Shown: in pieces, positions 27,059 to 33,711 of the stretch
How the letters are laid out: every line of letters begins with the position of its first letter
Numbering within the stretch: the stretch's first letter is position 1
NCBI GenBank assembly: GCA_945893045.1
Contig: CAMDEA010000091.1
Span: forward strand, 1-33,711
DNA from: Planctomyces sp. SH-PL62
Lineage (GTDB): Bacteria > Planctomycetota > Planctomycetia > Planctomycetales > Planctomycetaceae
Length of the DNA stretch: 33,711 nucleotides
Direction of reading: 5' to 3'
Made by a program: the position numbers and the translations under genes
The notes under the pieces: generated by a model
Told to the model about the DNA's origin: nothing
Databases searched by the model: none
The model's input: only the letters and a program-made list of their open reading frames with translations

Positions 27059-28048
27059 CTACTTCTTCGCGAAAGTCGCCTCGGCCCAGGCGGCTGCTCC
27101 GAGCGCGGACGCATCGTCGCCTAACTTCGTAGCGACGATCTCGTAGGTCTTGGCGTATGTCGGGCGCACCCACTTCTTCGCGGCGATCGAAACTTGCTCG
27201 ACGTATAAATCGGGCATGGCCTCGACCAAGCCGCCTCCCAAGACGACCACATCCGGCGCGAGTAGATGCACCAGCCCGCCAATCGCGGTGCCGATGTGAT
27301 TGGCTGCGTCTCGGATGATTTGTTCGATCACCTTGTCTCCCTTTTTGACCGCTTCCGCTAAGACGCCGCTGCGGATGTTCGCCAAGTCACTGCCGGCCAA
27401 CTGGGCCAGGATGGGGGCATGACCGCGGAAAACCGCTTGAGCGGACGCCGCCGCGATTGCCAAGCGGCTGCTGACTGCTTCCAGGCAGCCGAGCCGACCG
27501 CAGGCGCAGCGCGGGCCATCGGGGATCGCTTGCATGTGTCCGACTTCCAGGCACGAAAAATTCTTTCCGCGAAAAATCGTCCCCTCATAAACCAAACCGC
27601 CGCCGACACCGGTTCCCGGAAAGACGCCGAGCACCGTGCGTGCTCCTTTCGCCGCGCCGAGCCGATACTCGCCATACACGCCGGCATCGACGTCGTTGAG
27701 GATCACGGCCGGACAGCCGAACGCTTTCTCAAGCTTGTCCTTCACCGGCTCGTTCTCCCAGCCGAGATTCGCCGCCTCGACCACGATGCCCTTATCCAGA
27801 TCGAGCATTCCCGGACAGCCAATGCCGATACCGGCCAGTTGATCTTTGGAGATGCCCCCTTCTTCCAGAGCTTTCTCGATGGTGCTGATGACTCGGCCCA
27901 TGCCGGTCGAGTTGTCTTCTTCGCTGTGCGTCTTCCGCCGTTTGCGCACGATCGGGTGAAATTTTTCGTCCGTGATGGCGGCCAACATCTTGGTACCACC
28001 GAGATCAAAGCCGACCCAACAACGACCAGAAGCAGGCGTATCGGACAT
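27059..28048 (-). CDS. ROK-family sugar kinase (glucokinase-like)
   Basis: From ATG 28048 the protein has 329 residues. The N-terminus has VGFDLGGTK (ATP phosphate loop), followed by GIGCPGMLD, LNDVDAGVYGEYRLGAAK and GTGVGGGLVYEG. The ROK signature LEVGHMQAIPDGPRCACGRLGCLEA contains the His and Cys residues of the zinc site (CxCGxxGCxE). It phosphorylates glucose or a related hexose. The ATG has GGGAG about 7 nt upstream (28056-28060), so I chose it over an ATG 52 codons earlier, which would add a low-complexity basic leader without homology. It is transcribed away from the small basic protein at 28279 and is not in an obvious operon. The substrate could also be N-acetylmannosamine or another sugar. 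Confidence 0.88.
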   Translation of the reverse strand: MSDTPASGRCWVGFDLGGTKMLAAITDEKFHPIVRKRRKTHSEEDNSTGMGRVISTIEKALEEGGISKDQLAGIGIGCPGMLDLDKGIVVEAANLGWENEPVKDKLEKAFGCPAVILNDVDAGVYGEYRLGAAKGARTVLGVFPGTGVGGGLVYEGTIFRGKNFSCLEVGHMQAIPDGPRCACGRLGCLEAVSSRLAIAAASAQAVFRGHAPILAQLAGSDLANIRSGVLAEAVKKGDKVIEQIIRDAANHIGTAIGGLVHLLAPDVVVLGGGLVEAMPDLYVEQVSIAAKKWVRPTYAKTYEIVATKLGDDASALGAAAWAEATFAKK

Positions 28049-28278
28049 GAGACTTCTCCCTAAGCGTGTGCGACTACGTGAGCCGGCGACGAATCCACTC
28101 GCCACGTCATCACGATGGAGCATCCCGGCGACGCCCCCAAGCGTCAAGGATGCTTCCATTGGCACGCCACTCGGCCAATCGCTTTGCGCTCCAAGAGCCG
28201 GCAACTATAGTTCCGCCCCGCTCGGCGACAGCCGGGATGAATCGACGAACCTTGCGAGCCAGGAGCGCACGAGTCCGC

Positions 28279-28551
28279 ATGAGCAACTCTTCGACCGGCA
28301 AATTGGCAATCGGCTCACGCGTGCGTGTTCGGGAGGGGGTGACTTCGCCCGACTTCACCGATGTCTCTTTCGCCGGCTGGACCGCGACGATCATGGAGCT
28401 CAGCGGCAAGAAGCCCAAGCAGAAATTCATCGTCGAGTTCGATGACGCCGTCATCGCCGCCATGCCCCTCGAATATCTCCAACGCTGCGAAGAGCAACGC
28501 CTGCTCTACACGATGGCCTGCCTCGAAGCCGACCAGATTGAAGCCGCGTGA
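28279..28551 (+). CDS. Small basic hypothetical protein, SH3-like
   Basis: From ATG 28279 this 90-residue protein reads GKLAIGSRVRVREGVTSPDF, then SFAGWTATIMELSGKKPKQKFIVEFDD and a helical C-terminus (YLQRCEEQRLLYTMACLEADQIEAA). The first 55 residues suggest a small beta-barrel (SH3 or KOW-like). I chose this ATG over one 71 codons upstream because the upstream part is Arg/Pro-rich, lies over the divergent gap, and shows no fold. AGGAG lies 13 nt upstream, which is far. No family is recognised; nucleic-acid binding is only a guess. Confidence 0.55.
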   Translation: MSNSSTGKLAIGSRVRVREGVTSPDFTDVSFAGWTATIMELSGKKPKQKFIVEFDDAVIAAMPLEYLQRCEEQRLLYTMACLEADQIEAA

Positions 28552-28558
28552 ACTGGAA

Positions 28559-28653
28559 AAATCCGTAGCCCAACCCCTTGTGGGTCGGATGATTTTGATT
28601 TGCTTCCGGCATCTTCGAATCGACCGACCCACAAGGGGTTGGGCTACGGATTT
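28559..28653. repeat. Perfect 30-bp inverted repeat between convergent genes
   Basis: Arms 28559-28588 and 28624-28653 match exactly over 30 nt (core CCCAACCCCTTGTGGGTCGG), with a 35-nt loop. It begins 8 nt after the small protein's stop and ends 5 nt before the hydrolase stop, so it could terminate both. Confidence 0.93.
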
Positions 28654-28657
28654 GAAT

Positions 28658-30655
28658 TCACTTCGGCAGCTTCCAGTGCGAATCGAACGACGTCGCCCAT
28701 TGCGTCGTTTCGGTGAATCCACCGGCTTTTGCCGGCTCGAATTGTTGAACAGCAATGTCTCCCAATCGCGGGAAGAGCAGCGCGTTGGTGCCGATGAACT
28801 CGGCGTCGTGCAGTGTGTGGCCGGAGTTGATCACGACGTATCGCGTCGGGTTCAGCGGATTCGGGAAGATCAGCGAGACCGCGTGCGTCTTCGGATCGTA
28901 GGTCTTGCCGGCCACTTCGAGCGCATCCTTCGTCCAAGTCACCGGCAAGTTTGCGATCACCTTCGCTATGACCGCGTTCGAGGACGGATCGCCGAAGAGG
29001 ATCAGGTTGTTGTCCGCGATCTGCTCCTCGGTCAATTCGCTGTCTTTGATCGTCGGGGCGCGGCCGCGAAACCACTTGTCGAACTCACGAGTGAATCGGT
29101 CATAGGTCCATTTGGCCCAGGCGGAGTGGCTCTCTTGCCATGCGGTGCCGGTGGGCAATACGCAGAGGAACGGCTCCATAAAGGCGTCGTCGATCGGGCC
29201 TTGCAGGTTGTGTCGTTTGTGGAGTTCCGGATTGGCGGCGAAGGCGCGCGATTGGTTGTAGTCGAGAACCTCCCACTTCCGCCCGTTGCGAACATAGTCC
29301 ACTCCGGGAAGCAAGTTGCCGCCGGCATTCGCCAATGGATGTTCGCTGCCGTCGATGATGACCCGGTCGGCCATGTCGCGAGCGATCTGCAACGCGGCGA
29401 CATTCTCCGTCTGAATGTAAAGCACTCCGTCCTTTGCAACGGTCGCATGAACCTTCGCCGCGGTGAGGGGCTTGACCAGCTCTTCCACCGTCAGCCAATC
29501 GCAGCGGTTGTACTTAAGCGTGTAGGTGATGAAGCGAATCTCTTTGCGTTGCGCCGAAGTCGGCCGGCCACGTTCGACGTTCGCGCGGTGGAAGGCCATG
29601 AATTCTTTGAACGAGTCGGGATGAAACTTGTGCTCGGTGTTGGGCCCGATCAGCAGCTTGATCTCGACGTCCTGTTCTTTCGCGGATGCCACCATCAGCG
29701 TGCTGGCTGCAAGCTGCTTGTCGAGCTCTCCGCCATAGGTGCAGATCGGCACGTTGAAGGCGTTGAGCGTGTAATCCAGCGCGTCGTAAATGTGCAGCCC
29801 GGTGTGCTGATGCGGCGGCAATGGCTCTTTGCGATTCTGGTAGTTGTAGTAATCGACGAACCCCGCTCCCGGCCCGACCGAGCACCACTGGTCGGGATGA
29901 TGCACGCCCAAATGCCAACTGCCCCCTCCGCCCATCGAGAATCCCCACAGCACAATGCGTCGGTCATCAATGCGGTAACGCCGTTTGACGTCCGTGATCG
30001 CTTCAAACACATCGGTCTCGCCGGCCCAGCGGTACGAATTGTCGATGCGGCCAAACACATCCAACTGCACGAAGTCGGCGACGCTTAGCGGCCCCTCTTT
30101 CGGCCACGGCTTATCGTGGTGATCTTCCAAAAACCGGATCTCATTACGGTCGCCGCCCCGCCCGTGTAGTACGACGTACAACGGCCAACGCTTCGCACCT
30201 TTCGCACTGACACCTTCCGGCAGTGTGACCGCATACGGTTGCACCGAACCATCCACTCGCGAGACATAACCACGAATGCTCTTGCCAGTCTGCGTTGGCC
30301 AACTCGGCTTGCCGGCCGCGAGTTCTTCCGCTCGCTTCAGCCCGGTCTTGAGCGCATTCAACGCGTACTGCGGATACTTCGACTTCGGCTCGGTCTTCGG
30401 CTTCGAGCCGTCCTTCGGAAGCGGCGGCATGTAGAACTCGTTGTGCCGCAGCGCCCACTCAATCCCCTTCGCGTAGACCTCGACATCCGCGAGCAGCCGC
30501 TCGTCCGGCTTCTTTAGTTTCAGCTCGCCGATTGTTTTCTGTAAGTCAGACAAGCCTGAGCGAATCGCTGCCGCATCGGCATCGGCTGGCGACTGAGCCA
30601 TCGCGTCTGACATCACACATACGGACGCGGCAACGAACAGAAGGGAGCGAAACAT
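28658..30655 (-). CDS. Secreted alpha/beta hydrolase (prolyl-oligopeptidase/esterase type)
   Basis: This 665-residue protein has a signal peptide (MFRSLLFVAASVCVMSDAMA). The hydrolase core is LYVVLHGRGGD (oxyanion strand, 159-169) and the nucleophile elbow GFSMGG with Ser240. An acidic candidate lies in GGELD (308-312), and a His in EHKFHPDS (341-348). About 300 residues follow with no recognised motif, so a C-terminal domain is present that I cannot name. PHB-depolymerase-like or prolyl-oligopeptidase families are the closest by motif. The start at 30655 is the first in-frame ATG and gives a clean signal. The substrate is unknown. Confidence 0.8.
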   Translation of the reverse strand: MFRSLLFVAASVCVMSDAMAQSPADADAAAIRSGLSDLQKTIGELKLKKPDERLLADVEVYAKGIEWALRHNEFYMPPLPKDGSKPKTEPKSKYPQYALNALKTGLKRAEELAAGKPSWPTQTGKSIRGYVSRVDGSVQPYAVTLPEGVSAKGAKRWPLYVVLHGRGGDRNEIRFLEDHHDKPWPKEGPLSVADFVQLDVFGRIDNSYRWAGETDVFEAITDVKRRYRIDDRRIVLWGFSMGGGGSWHLGVHHPDQWCSVGPGAGFVDYYNYQNRKEPLPPHQHTGLHIYDALDYTLNAFNVPICTYGGELDKQLAASTLMVASAKEQDVEIKLLIGPNTEHKFHPDSFKEFMAFHRANVERGRPTSAQRKEIRFITYTLKYNRCDWLTVEELVKPLTAAKVHATVAKDGVLYIQTENVAALQIARDMADRVIIDGSEHPLANAGGNLLPGVDYVRNGRKWEVLDYNQSRAFAANPELHKRHNLQGPIDDAFMEPFLCVLPTGTAWQESHSAWAKWTYDRFTREFDKWFRGRAPTIKDSELTEEQIADNNLILFGDPSSNAVIAKVIANLPVTWTKDALEVAGKTYDPKTHAVSLIFPNPLNPTRYVVINSGHTLHDAEFIGTNALLFPRLGDIAVQQFEPAKAGGFTETTQWATSFDSHWKLPK

Positions 30656-30732
30656 CGGGCACTCGCTTTCGAAAGAACGTGGTCGAGTCCTTGGTCACGG
30701 CAGTTGTTACGAGCAAATCAAGTTTTGCGATT

Positions 30733-30805
30733 CATTCGCGCTCCATTGAATTCGCGCGGCATCTCCTTCATTCAAGGGCCGCGCGAATTCAGTGGAGCGC
30801 GAATG
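30733..30805. repeat. Inverted repeat between hydrolase and CDGSH genes
   Basis: Arms 30733-30760 and 30778-30805 are 28 nt with one mismatch (core CGCGCTCCATTGAATTCGCG). The gap holds no gene. It lies downstream of the CDGSH gene and upstream of the hydrolase, both on minus. Confidence 0.88.
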
Positions 30806-30826
30806 GGGCAGGTTTGATACGGAGCT

Positions 30827-31042
30827 TTACTGTGGGGCTGGAACGATTTCGGCCGCTTGAAAGCCGTTCGTCTTGTGCGAACCGTCACAGAAGGGACGCT
30901 TCTGAGTGGCTCCGCAACGGCAGAGTGCGACGTTTTCCTTGCCGGTCAGGTCGTACTTATTGCCGAGATGGTCGCAAAGCGTGATCGGGCCGGTCACAAG
31001 CAGCGGGCCGTTCTCGCGAGTTTTGATCGTGACGTCAGACAT
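30827..31042 (-). CDS. CDGSH-type iron-sulfur protein
   Basis: This 71-residue protein has the CDGSH motif CRCGATQKRPFCDGSH, whose ligands are Cys41, Cys43, Cys52 and His56; these bind a [2Fe-2S] cluster. A beta-strand-rich N-terminus (MSDVTIKTRENGPLLVTGPI, then LCDHLGNKYDL) precedes the motif. Small single-CDGSH proteins are redox or cluster-transfer factors. ATG 31042 is preceded by AGGAG 8 nt away. It stands alone on the minus strand, divergent from the amidinotransferase-like gene. Confidence 0.92.
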   Translation of the reverse strand: MSDVTIKTRENGPLLVTGPITLCDHLGNKYDLTGKENVALCRCGATQKRPFCDGSHKTNGFQAAEIVPAPQ

Positions 31043-31188
31043 GGGGCAGTCTCCTGATTGCGTTGGATCGGTGCGCGCGACACGTTAGCCCCACGCGATG
31101 AGCCGGGCAACCACGCGAGCGAGCGACGAATGATCTCGACAGCTTGCGAACGTCGGCAGATAGTGCGACCGCGTCAACGACATTGCAT

Positions 31189-31193
31189 GGAGG
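31189..31193 (+). promoter_or_regulatory. Shine-Dalgarno deciding the start of the guanidino-group enzyme
   Basis: GGAGG lies 7 nt before ATG 31201 and supports this start over one 57 nt upstream. Confidence 0.6.
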
Positions 31194-31200
31194 CTTTCTC

Positions 31201-32031
31201 ATGCCGCACTTCGACCGACCGACGATCTTGATGTGCCCGCCGGACCATTACGGCATCGAGTACGAGATCAATCCGTGGATGAGTCGCAGCCGGCAGAGCG
31301 ACCGCTCGCTGGCCGAGTCACAGTGGCGGCAACTTCGCGATGTGTTGATTTCGATCGGAGCCGACATTCGTCTCCTGGACCCAGTCCCGCGCCTGCCGGA
31401 TCTGGTCTTCACCGCGAATGCCGCGCTGATGTGGCGGGACCGAGCATATCTCGCGCGGTTTCGGCATTCTGCTCGACAACCAGAAACAGCAGTCGATGCC
31501 GCGTGGTTTCAGGCTGCCGGGTTTGAAACTCGCGAGTTGCCCATCGGCTGGGATTTCGAAGGTGCGGGCGATGCGCTGTTCTGCGGCGACACGCTCTTTG
31601 CCGGATATCTGATCCGCAGCGACGTCGGCGGCGAGCAATGGCTGGCGAAAGAACTCGGCTGCCGAGTCATCCCACTGCAACTCGTCAGTGACTACTTCTA
31701 TCACCTCGATACATGCTTCTGTCCGCTCAGCCCAACCGAAGCGATTTACTTCCCACCCGCGTTCGACGAATACGGACAAGCCGCATTGCGGCAACACGTC
31801 CCGACGCTGATCGAGGTACCACCGGACGAGGCGGCGCGATTCGCCTGCAACGCGGTGGTCGTCGGCAAGCACGTCGCACTCAACACCGGCTGCCCGGAAT
31901 TGGAACGCAGCTTGAACGAACGAGGCTACACGACTCACGCCACGGAACTCGGCGAGTTCATCAAAGCCGGCGGCAGTGCGAAGTGCTTGACACTACGGCT
32001 GGATGGTGAGGATGCCGCACTTTGGCCGTAA
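31201..32031 (+). CDS. Guanidino-group-modifying enzyme (dimethylargininase/amidinotransferase superfamily)
   Basis: From ATG 31201 the protein has 276 residues. Key motifs are PDLVFTANAAL (Asp67), EGAGDALFCGDTLF, the His in DYFYHLDTCFCPL (His168), and the C-terminal GGSAKCLTLRL, whose Cys262 would be the nucleophile. These are the catalytic Asp/His/Cys of the guanidino-group-modifying enzymes (DDAH, arginine deiminase, amidinotransferases). The length fits a single-domain DDAH-like enzyme. The substrate (dimethylarginine, arginine or another guanidino compound) cannot be settled. It ends 8 nt before the stop of the convergent proline-tail gene. Confidence 0.85.
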   Translation: MPHFDRPTILMCPPDHYGIEYEINPWMSRSRQSDRSLAESQWRQLRDVLISIGADIRLLDPVPRLPDLVFTANAALMWRDRAYLARFRHSARQPETAVDAAWFQAAGFETRELPIGWDFEGAGDALFCGDTLFAGYLIRSDVGGEQWLAKELGCRVIPLQLVSDYFYHLDTCFCPLSPTEAIYFPPAFDEYGQAALRQHVPTLIEVPPDEAARFACNAVVVGKHVALNTGCPELERSLNERGYTTHATELGEFIKAGGSAKCLTLRLDGEDAALWP

Positions 32032-32039
32032 CAACTCGT

Positions 32040-33287
32040 TTACGGAATAATCTTCACAGGGACCGGATTCGGGTCGGGGGCAGCAGGGACAGAAACCGGA
32101 GGAGGATACGGACCGACCACTGGGATCGGATTAGGTGCGGGGGCACCGGGAGCCGGAGGATTAGGTCCGACAACAGGGAGAGGGTTAGGAGCAGTCACAG
32201 GGACAGGGGCAATCGTGACGATGGGATATGGGAACGGTGGAGTCATTTGTCGCAGTTGCAATGGTTGTCTGATCTCTCTTCCGAATCCTCGACCATCCGT
32301 GGTGAGTTCATTTGAGAAGAACCGGGAACCGCTCTGGTTGAGCAGCTCTTGTCGCAGCGGGCTTTGATGGACCAGAACCACGCCCGGAGATGTCGCCGAG
32401 AACACACCCACTCCCGGCATCAACAGTTCGACAGTCACTTCGCCGAGCGGAAAGCGTTGCGGATCAGAATCGGGCAGCGGTCGAGGCAACGAAAGCAGCA
32501 TCTGCACGGCGTCCGATGGATTTCGTTCATAAACAGGCCGGCCGCGATCTTGACGTCCCTCAAAGCCCGTGACGGACTGGCTTCCAAATCCGCTGGTGCT
32601 CCACGGACGGGCCGTCACATCTTCGTAAACGATTCCGCCGACACCTGGTCGCGCTCCCGTTGGCACTCCAATCCCGGGCAGTCGTTGGATGGTCGAGTCC
32701 AAACTGCGCGTCCAGGTTTGAATCTTGTCGAGATCCAGCCGTCGCTGCCCCGCCACATCAATCGAGCCGGAGGGTGTGTTGATGCGTTGTGGTCGCCCGA
32801 CTTCTTCGCGGAGTCCCCACAGAGTCACTTGCAGAGTGCCGAAGAGCGGCACGGGCGATCCCAGTTGATCGAAGCCTTGCAATGAGAGCCGAAGCGAATC
32901 CCAATCCAGCCTGCCGAACGTGCTGACCGACTGCGCGGAAACGATCAGTTCCGATAACGGCAGCGCGGAGTCATACGCAGTGCTCTCAAATTGCTCATTG
33001 GCTGGGAGCGGCTCTGGCCGCGCTGCCGCTCGCTTCGGTAACTGAGGAACGATTTTGCATTCAGCAATTTGCTTCCAAGCCAAGGTCCGGCGAATCGTGA
33101 TACCGGAGGATCGCAACTCCAACGCGAGCTGAACCCGGTTGGTCTGACCCTCAATGACCGAACCGCGGAGCGTCCGGCTGTCGTTCAGCCGCACTTCCAC
33201 GTCCGCCGCCGACAGCGTACTCGCCTCGTGGTCGGCACTGGCCGAGACGAGACAGAATATGGCGATGAGTTTGGCGAGAGTCTTCAC
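32040..33287 (-). CDS. Secreted hypothetical protein with proline-rich tail
   Basis: From GTG 33287 the product has 415 residues. The N-terminus KTLAKLIAIFCLVSASADHE is a signal peptide. The middle has beta-strand segments (LSAADVEVRLNDSRTLRG, LDWDSLRLSLQGFDQLG, LFGTLQVTLWGLREE). The C-terminal 60 residues are proline repeats (PNPLPVVGPNPPAP, PNPIPVVGPYPPP) that could form an extended linker or wall-spanning rod. An ATG 33 codons upstream would bury the signal and lacks a Shine-Dalgarno, so I preferred the GTG, with moderate doubt. No family is recognised. Confidence 0.55.
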   Translation of the reverse strand: MKTLAKLIAIFCLVSASADHEASTLSAADVEVRLNDSRTLRGSVIEGQTNRVQLALELRSSGITIRRTLAWKQIAECKIVPQLPKRAAARPEPLPANEQFESTAYDSALPLSELIVSAQSVSTFGRLDWDSLRLSLQGFDQLGSPVPLFGTLQVTLWGLREEVGRPQRINTPSGSIDVAGQRRLDLDKIQTWTRSLDSTIQRLPGIGVPTGARPGVGGIVYEDVTARPWSTSGFGSQSVTGFEGRQDRGRPVYERNPSDAVQMLLSLPRPLPDSDPQRFPLGEVTVELLMPGVGVFSATSPGVVLVHQSPLRQELLNQSGSRFFSNELTTDGRGFGREIRQPLQLRQMTPPFPYPIVTIAPVPVTAPNPLPVVGPNPPAPGAPAPNPIPVVGPYPPPVSVPAAPDPNPVPVKIIP

Positions 33288-33649
33288 GAGTCCAACCTGC
33301 TGGGCCTGAGTCGGGAACAGCCACGTTGCGAGATGGCAGCAAACACCGGGCCACGGCCAGCCACGAGCCTCATCATCAAGGACCACGACCGAATTCGACG
33401 AGTACGGCCTCCACGATGATTCCCGGAGGCATCAAGCTCAAGGGTGGATGATGCCGATTCGCCACACGGCGCTGGTTGTCGAAAACCCACGCCCCGTGAC
33501 GGTTCGCAACGCTCGCCGGTCAAAGCCGGGCGGCGGGTCGTCGGGAGAGGTGCCAGAACCCTCGGGTGTGCCAATTTTGCCTGGCGCGATGAATACAGAG
33601 TTGTCAGAATGAGGTTGAAAATGTTCGGAACCTCTTTCTGGAGTCGATC
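33288..33649. other. Gene-free stretch before the right-edge gene
   Basis: About 360 bases without a convincing gene. Short open frames cross it on both strands but show no motifs. No strong inverted repeat was seen here, unlike most other gaps. It should contain the promoters of the two divergent genes, but none could be assigned. Confidence 0.4.
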
Positions 33650-33711
33650 ATGGATGATGTCCCACAAGTGAAATCCGAGTTGTTGATGCCAGCGGTTCGG
33701 GAGCAGGTGGA
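33650..33711 (+). CDS. Start of an unidentified gene (cut by window edge)
   Basis: ATG 33650 opens a frame (MDDVPQVKSELLMPAVREQV) to the window end. GGAG lies about 7 nt upstream (33639-33642). Twenty residues are too few to name a family. Confidence 0.45.
   Translation, partial: MDDVPQVKSELLMPAVREQV

Noticed and set aside
28049..28278. Upstream extensions of the ROK kinase and the small SH3-like protein
   Set aside because: Both cover the divergent gap with Arg/Pro-rich sequence lacking homology; the internal starts have better context.
28361..30088. 575-codon plus-strand frame over the hydrolase
   Set aside because: Antisense to a gene with signal peptide and nucleophile motif; it is a GC-bias artefact.
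33284..33667. 127-codon minus-strand frame near the right edge
   Set aside because: No motif or signal, and it overlaps the start of the plus-strand gene, which has a good Shine-Dalgarno.

Overview
The window is GC-rich chromosomal DNA from a member of the Planctomycetota. The lineage call rests on gene families typical of that phylum: a DUF1501 protein with a Tat signal, a secreted PSCyt1/DUF1549/DUF1553 cytochrome-like protein, a MoxR-DUF58-BatA cluster with very large coiled-coil and low-complexity partners, and a fused AmmeMemoRadiSam protein. No rRNA, tRNA, CRISPR array, transposase or phage gene was seen. Everything is read from sequence; no database search was run.

Layout. 1-498 (minus) is the N-terminal part of a secreted sialidase-like protein cut by the left edge. 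717-1676 (plus) is a Tat-exported amidohydrolase. 17749-1807 (minus) is an eight-gene, 16-kb block read in one direction: TPR/peptidase-MA-like metalloprotease, DUF4159, MoxR AAA+ ATPase, DUF58, BatA/VWA membrane protein, a 1351-residue DUF4175-like coiled-coil membrane protein, a GATase1-like/VWA-like membrane protein, and a caspase/legumain-like protein. 17927-25965 (plus, divergent) holds DUF1501, a zinc-finger membrane protein, a 1129-residue fusion of radical SAM + AMMECR1 + a second AMMECR1-like unit + MEMO, and the PSCyt1/DUF1549/DUF1553 protein. From 26228 to the right edge are a thioredoxin-type arsenate reductase, a decayed ParE-type toxin remnant, a ROK sugar kinase, a small basic protein, an alpha/beta hydrolase, a CDGSH iron-sulfur protein, a guanidino-group-modifying enzyme, a secreted proline-tailed protein, and the start of one more gene.

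The most unusual feature is a dense set of inverted-repeat (palindromic) elements of several sequence families, mostly with arms of about 20-30 nt and loops of about 10-60 nt. Six lie inside reading frames without breaking them, in four unrelated proteins. Where a family occurs twice inside genes it encodes the same short peptides (VPRPSGSG with GPLP(D/N)GRGT; GGVSPPV). Every non-overlapping junction of the eight-gene block also holds such an element, starting next to or inside the upstream gene's stop codon. Two stop codons (DUF58 and BatA) lie within element sequence. This resembles the Rickettsia palindromic elements, but here several distinct families share one operon.

The eight-gene block probably builds an envelope-associated MoxR/VWA complex, by analogy with known MoxR-DUF58-BatA clusters. 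The metalloprotease and caspase-like protein at its two ends suggest a proteolytic role that is not established. The DUF1501 and DUF1549/DUF1553 genes are usual planctomycete partners, here separated by the AmmeMemoRadiSam fusion.
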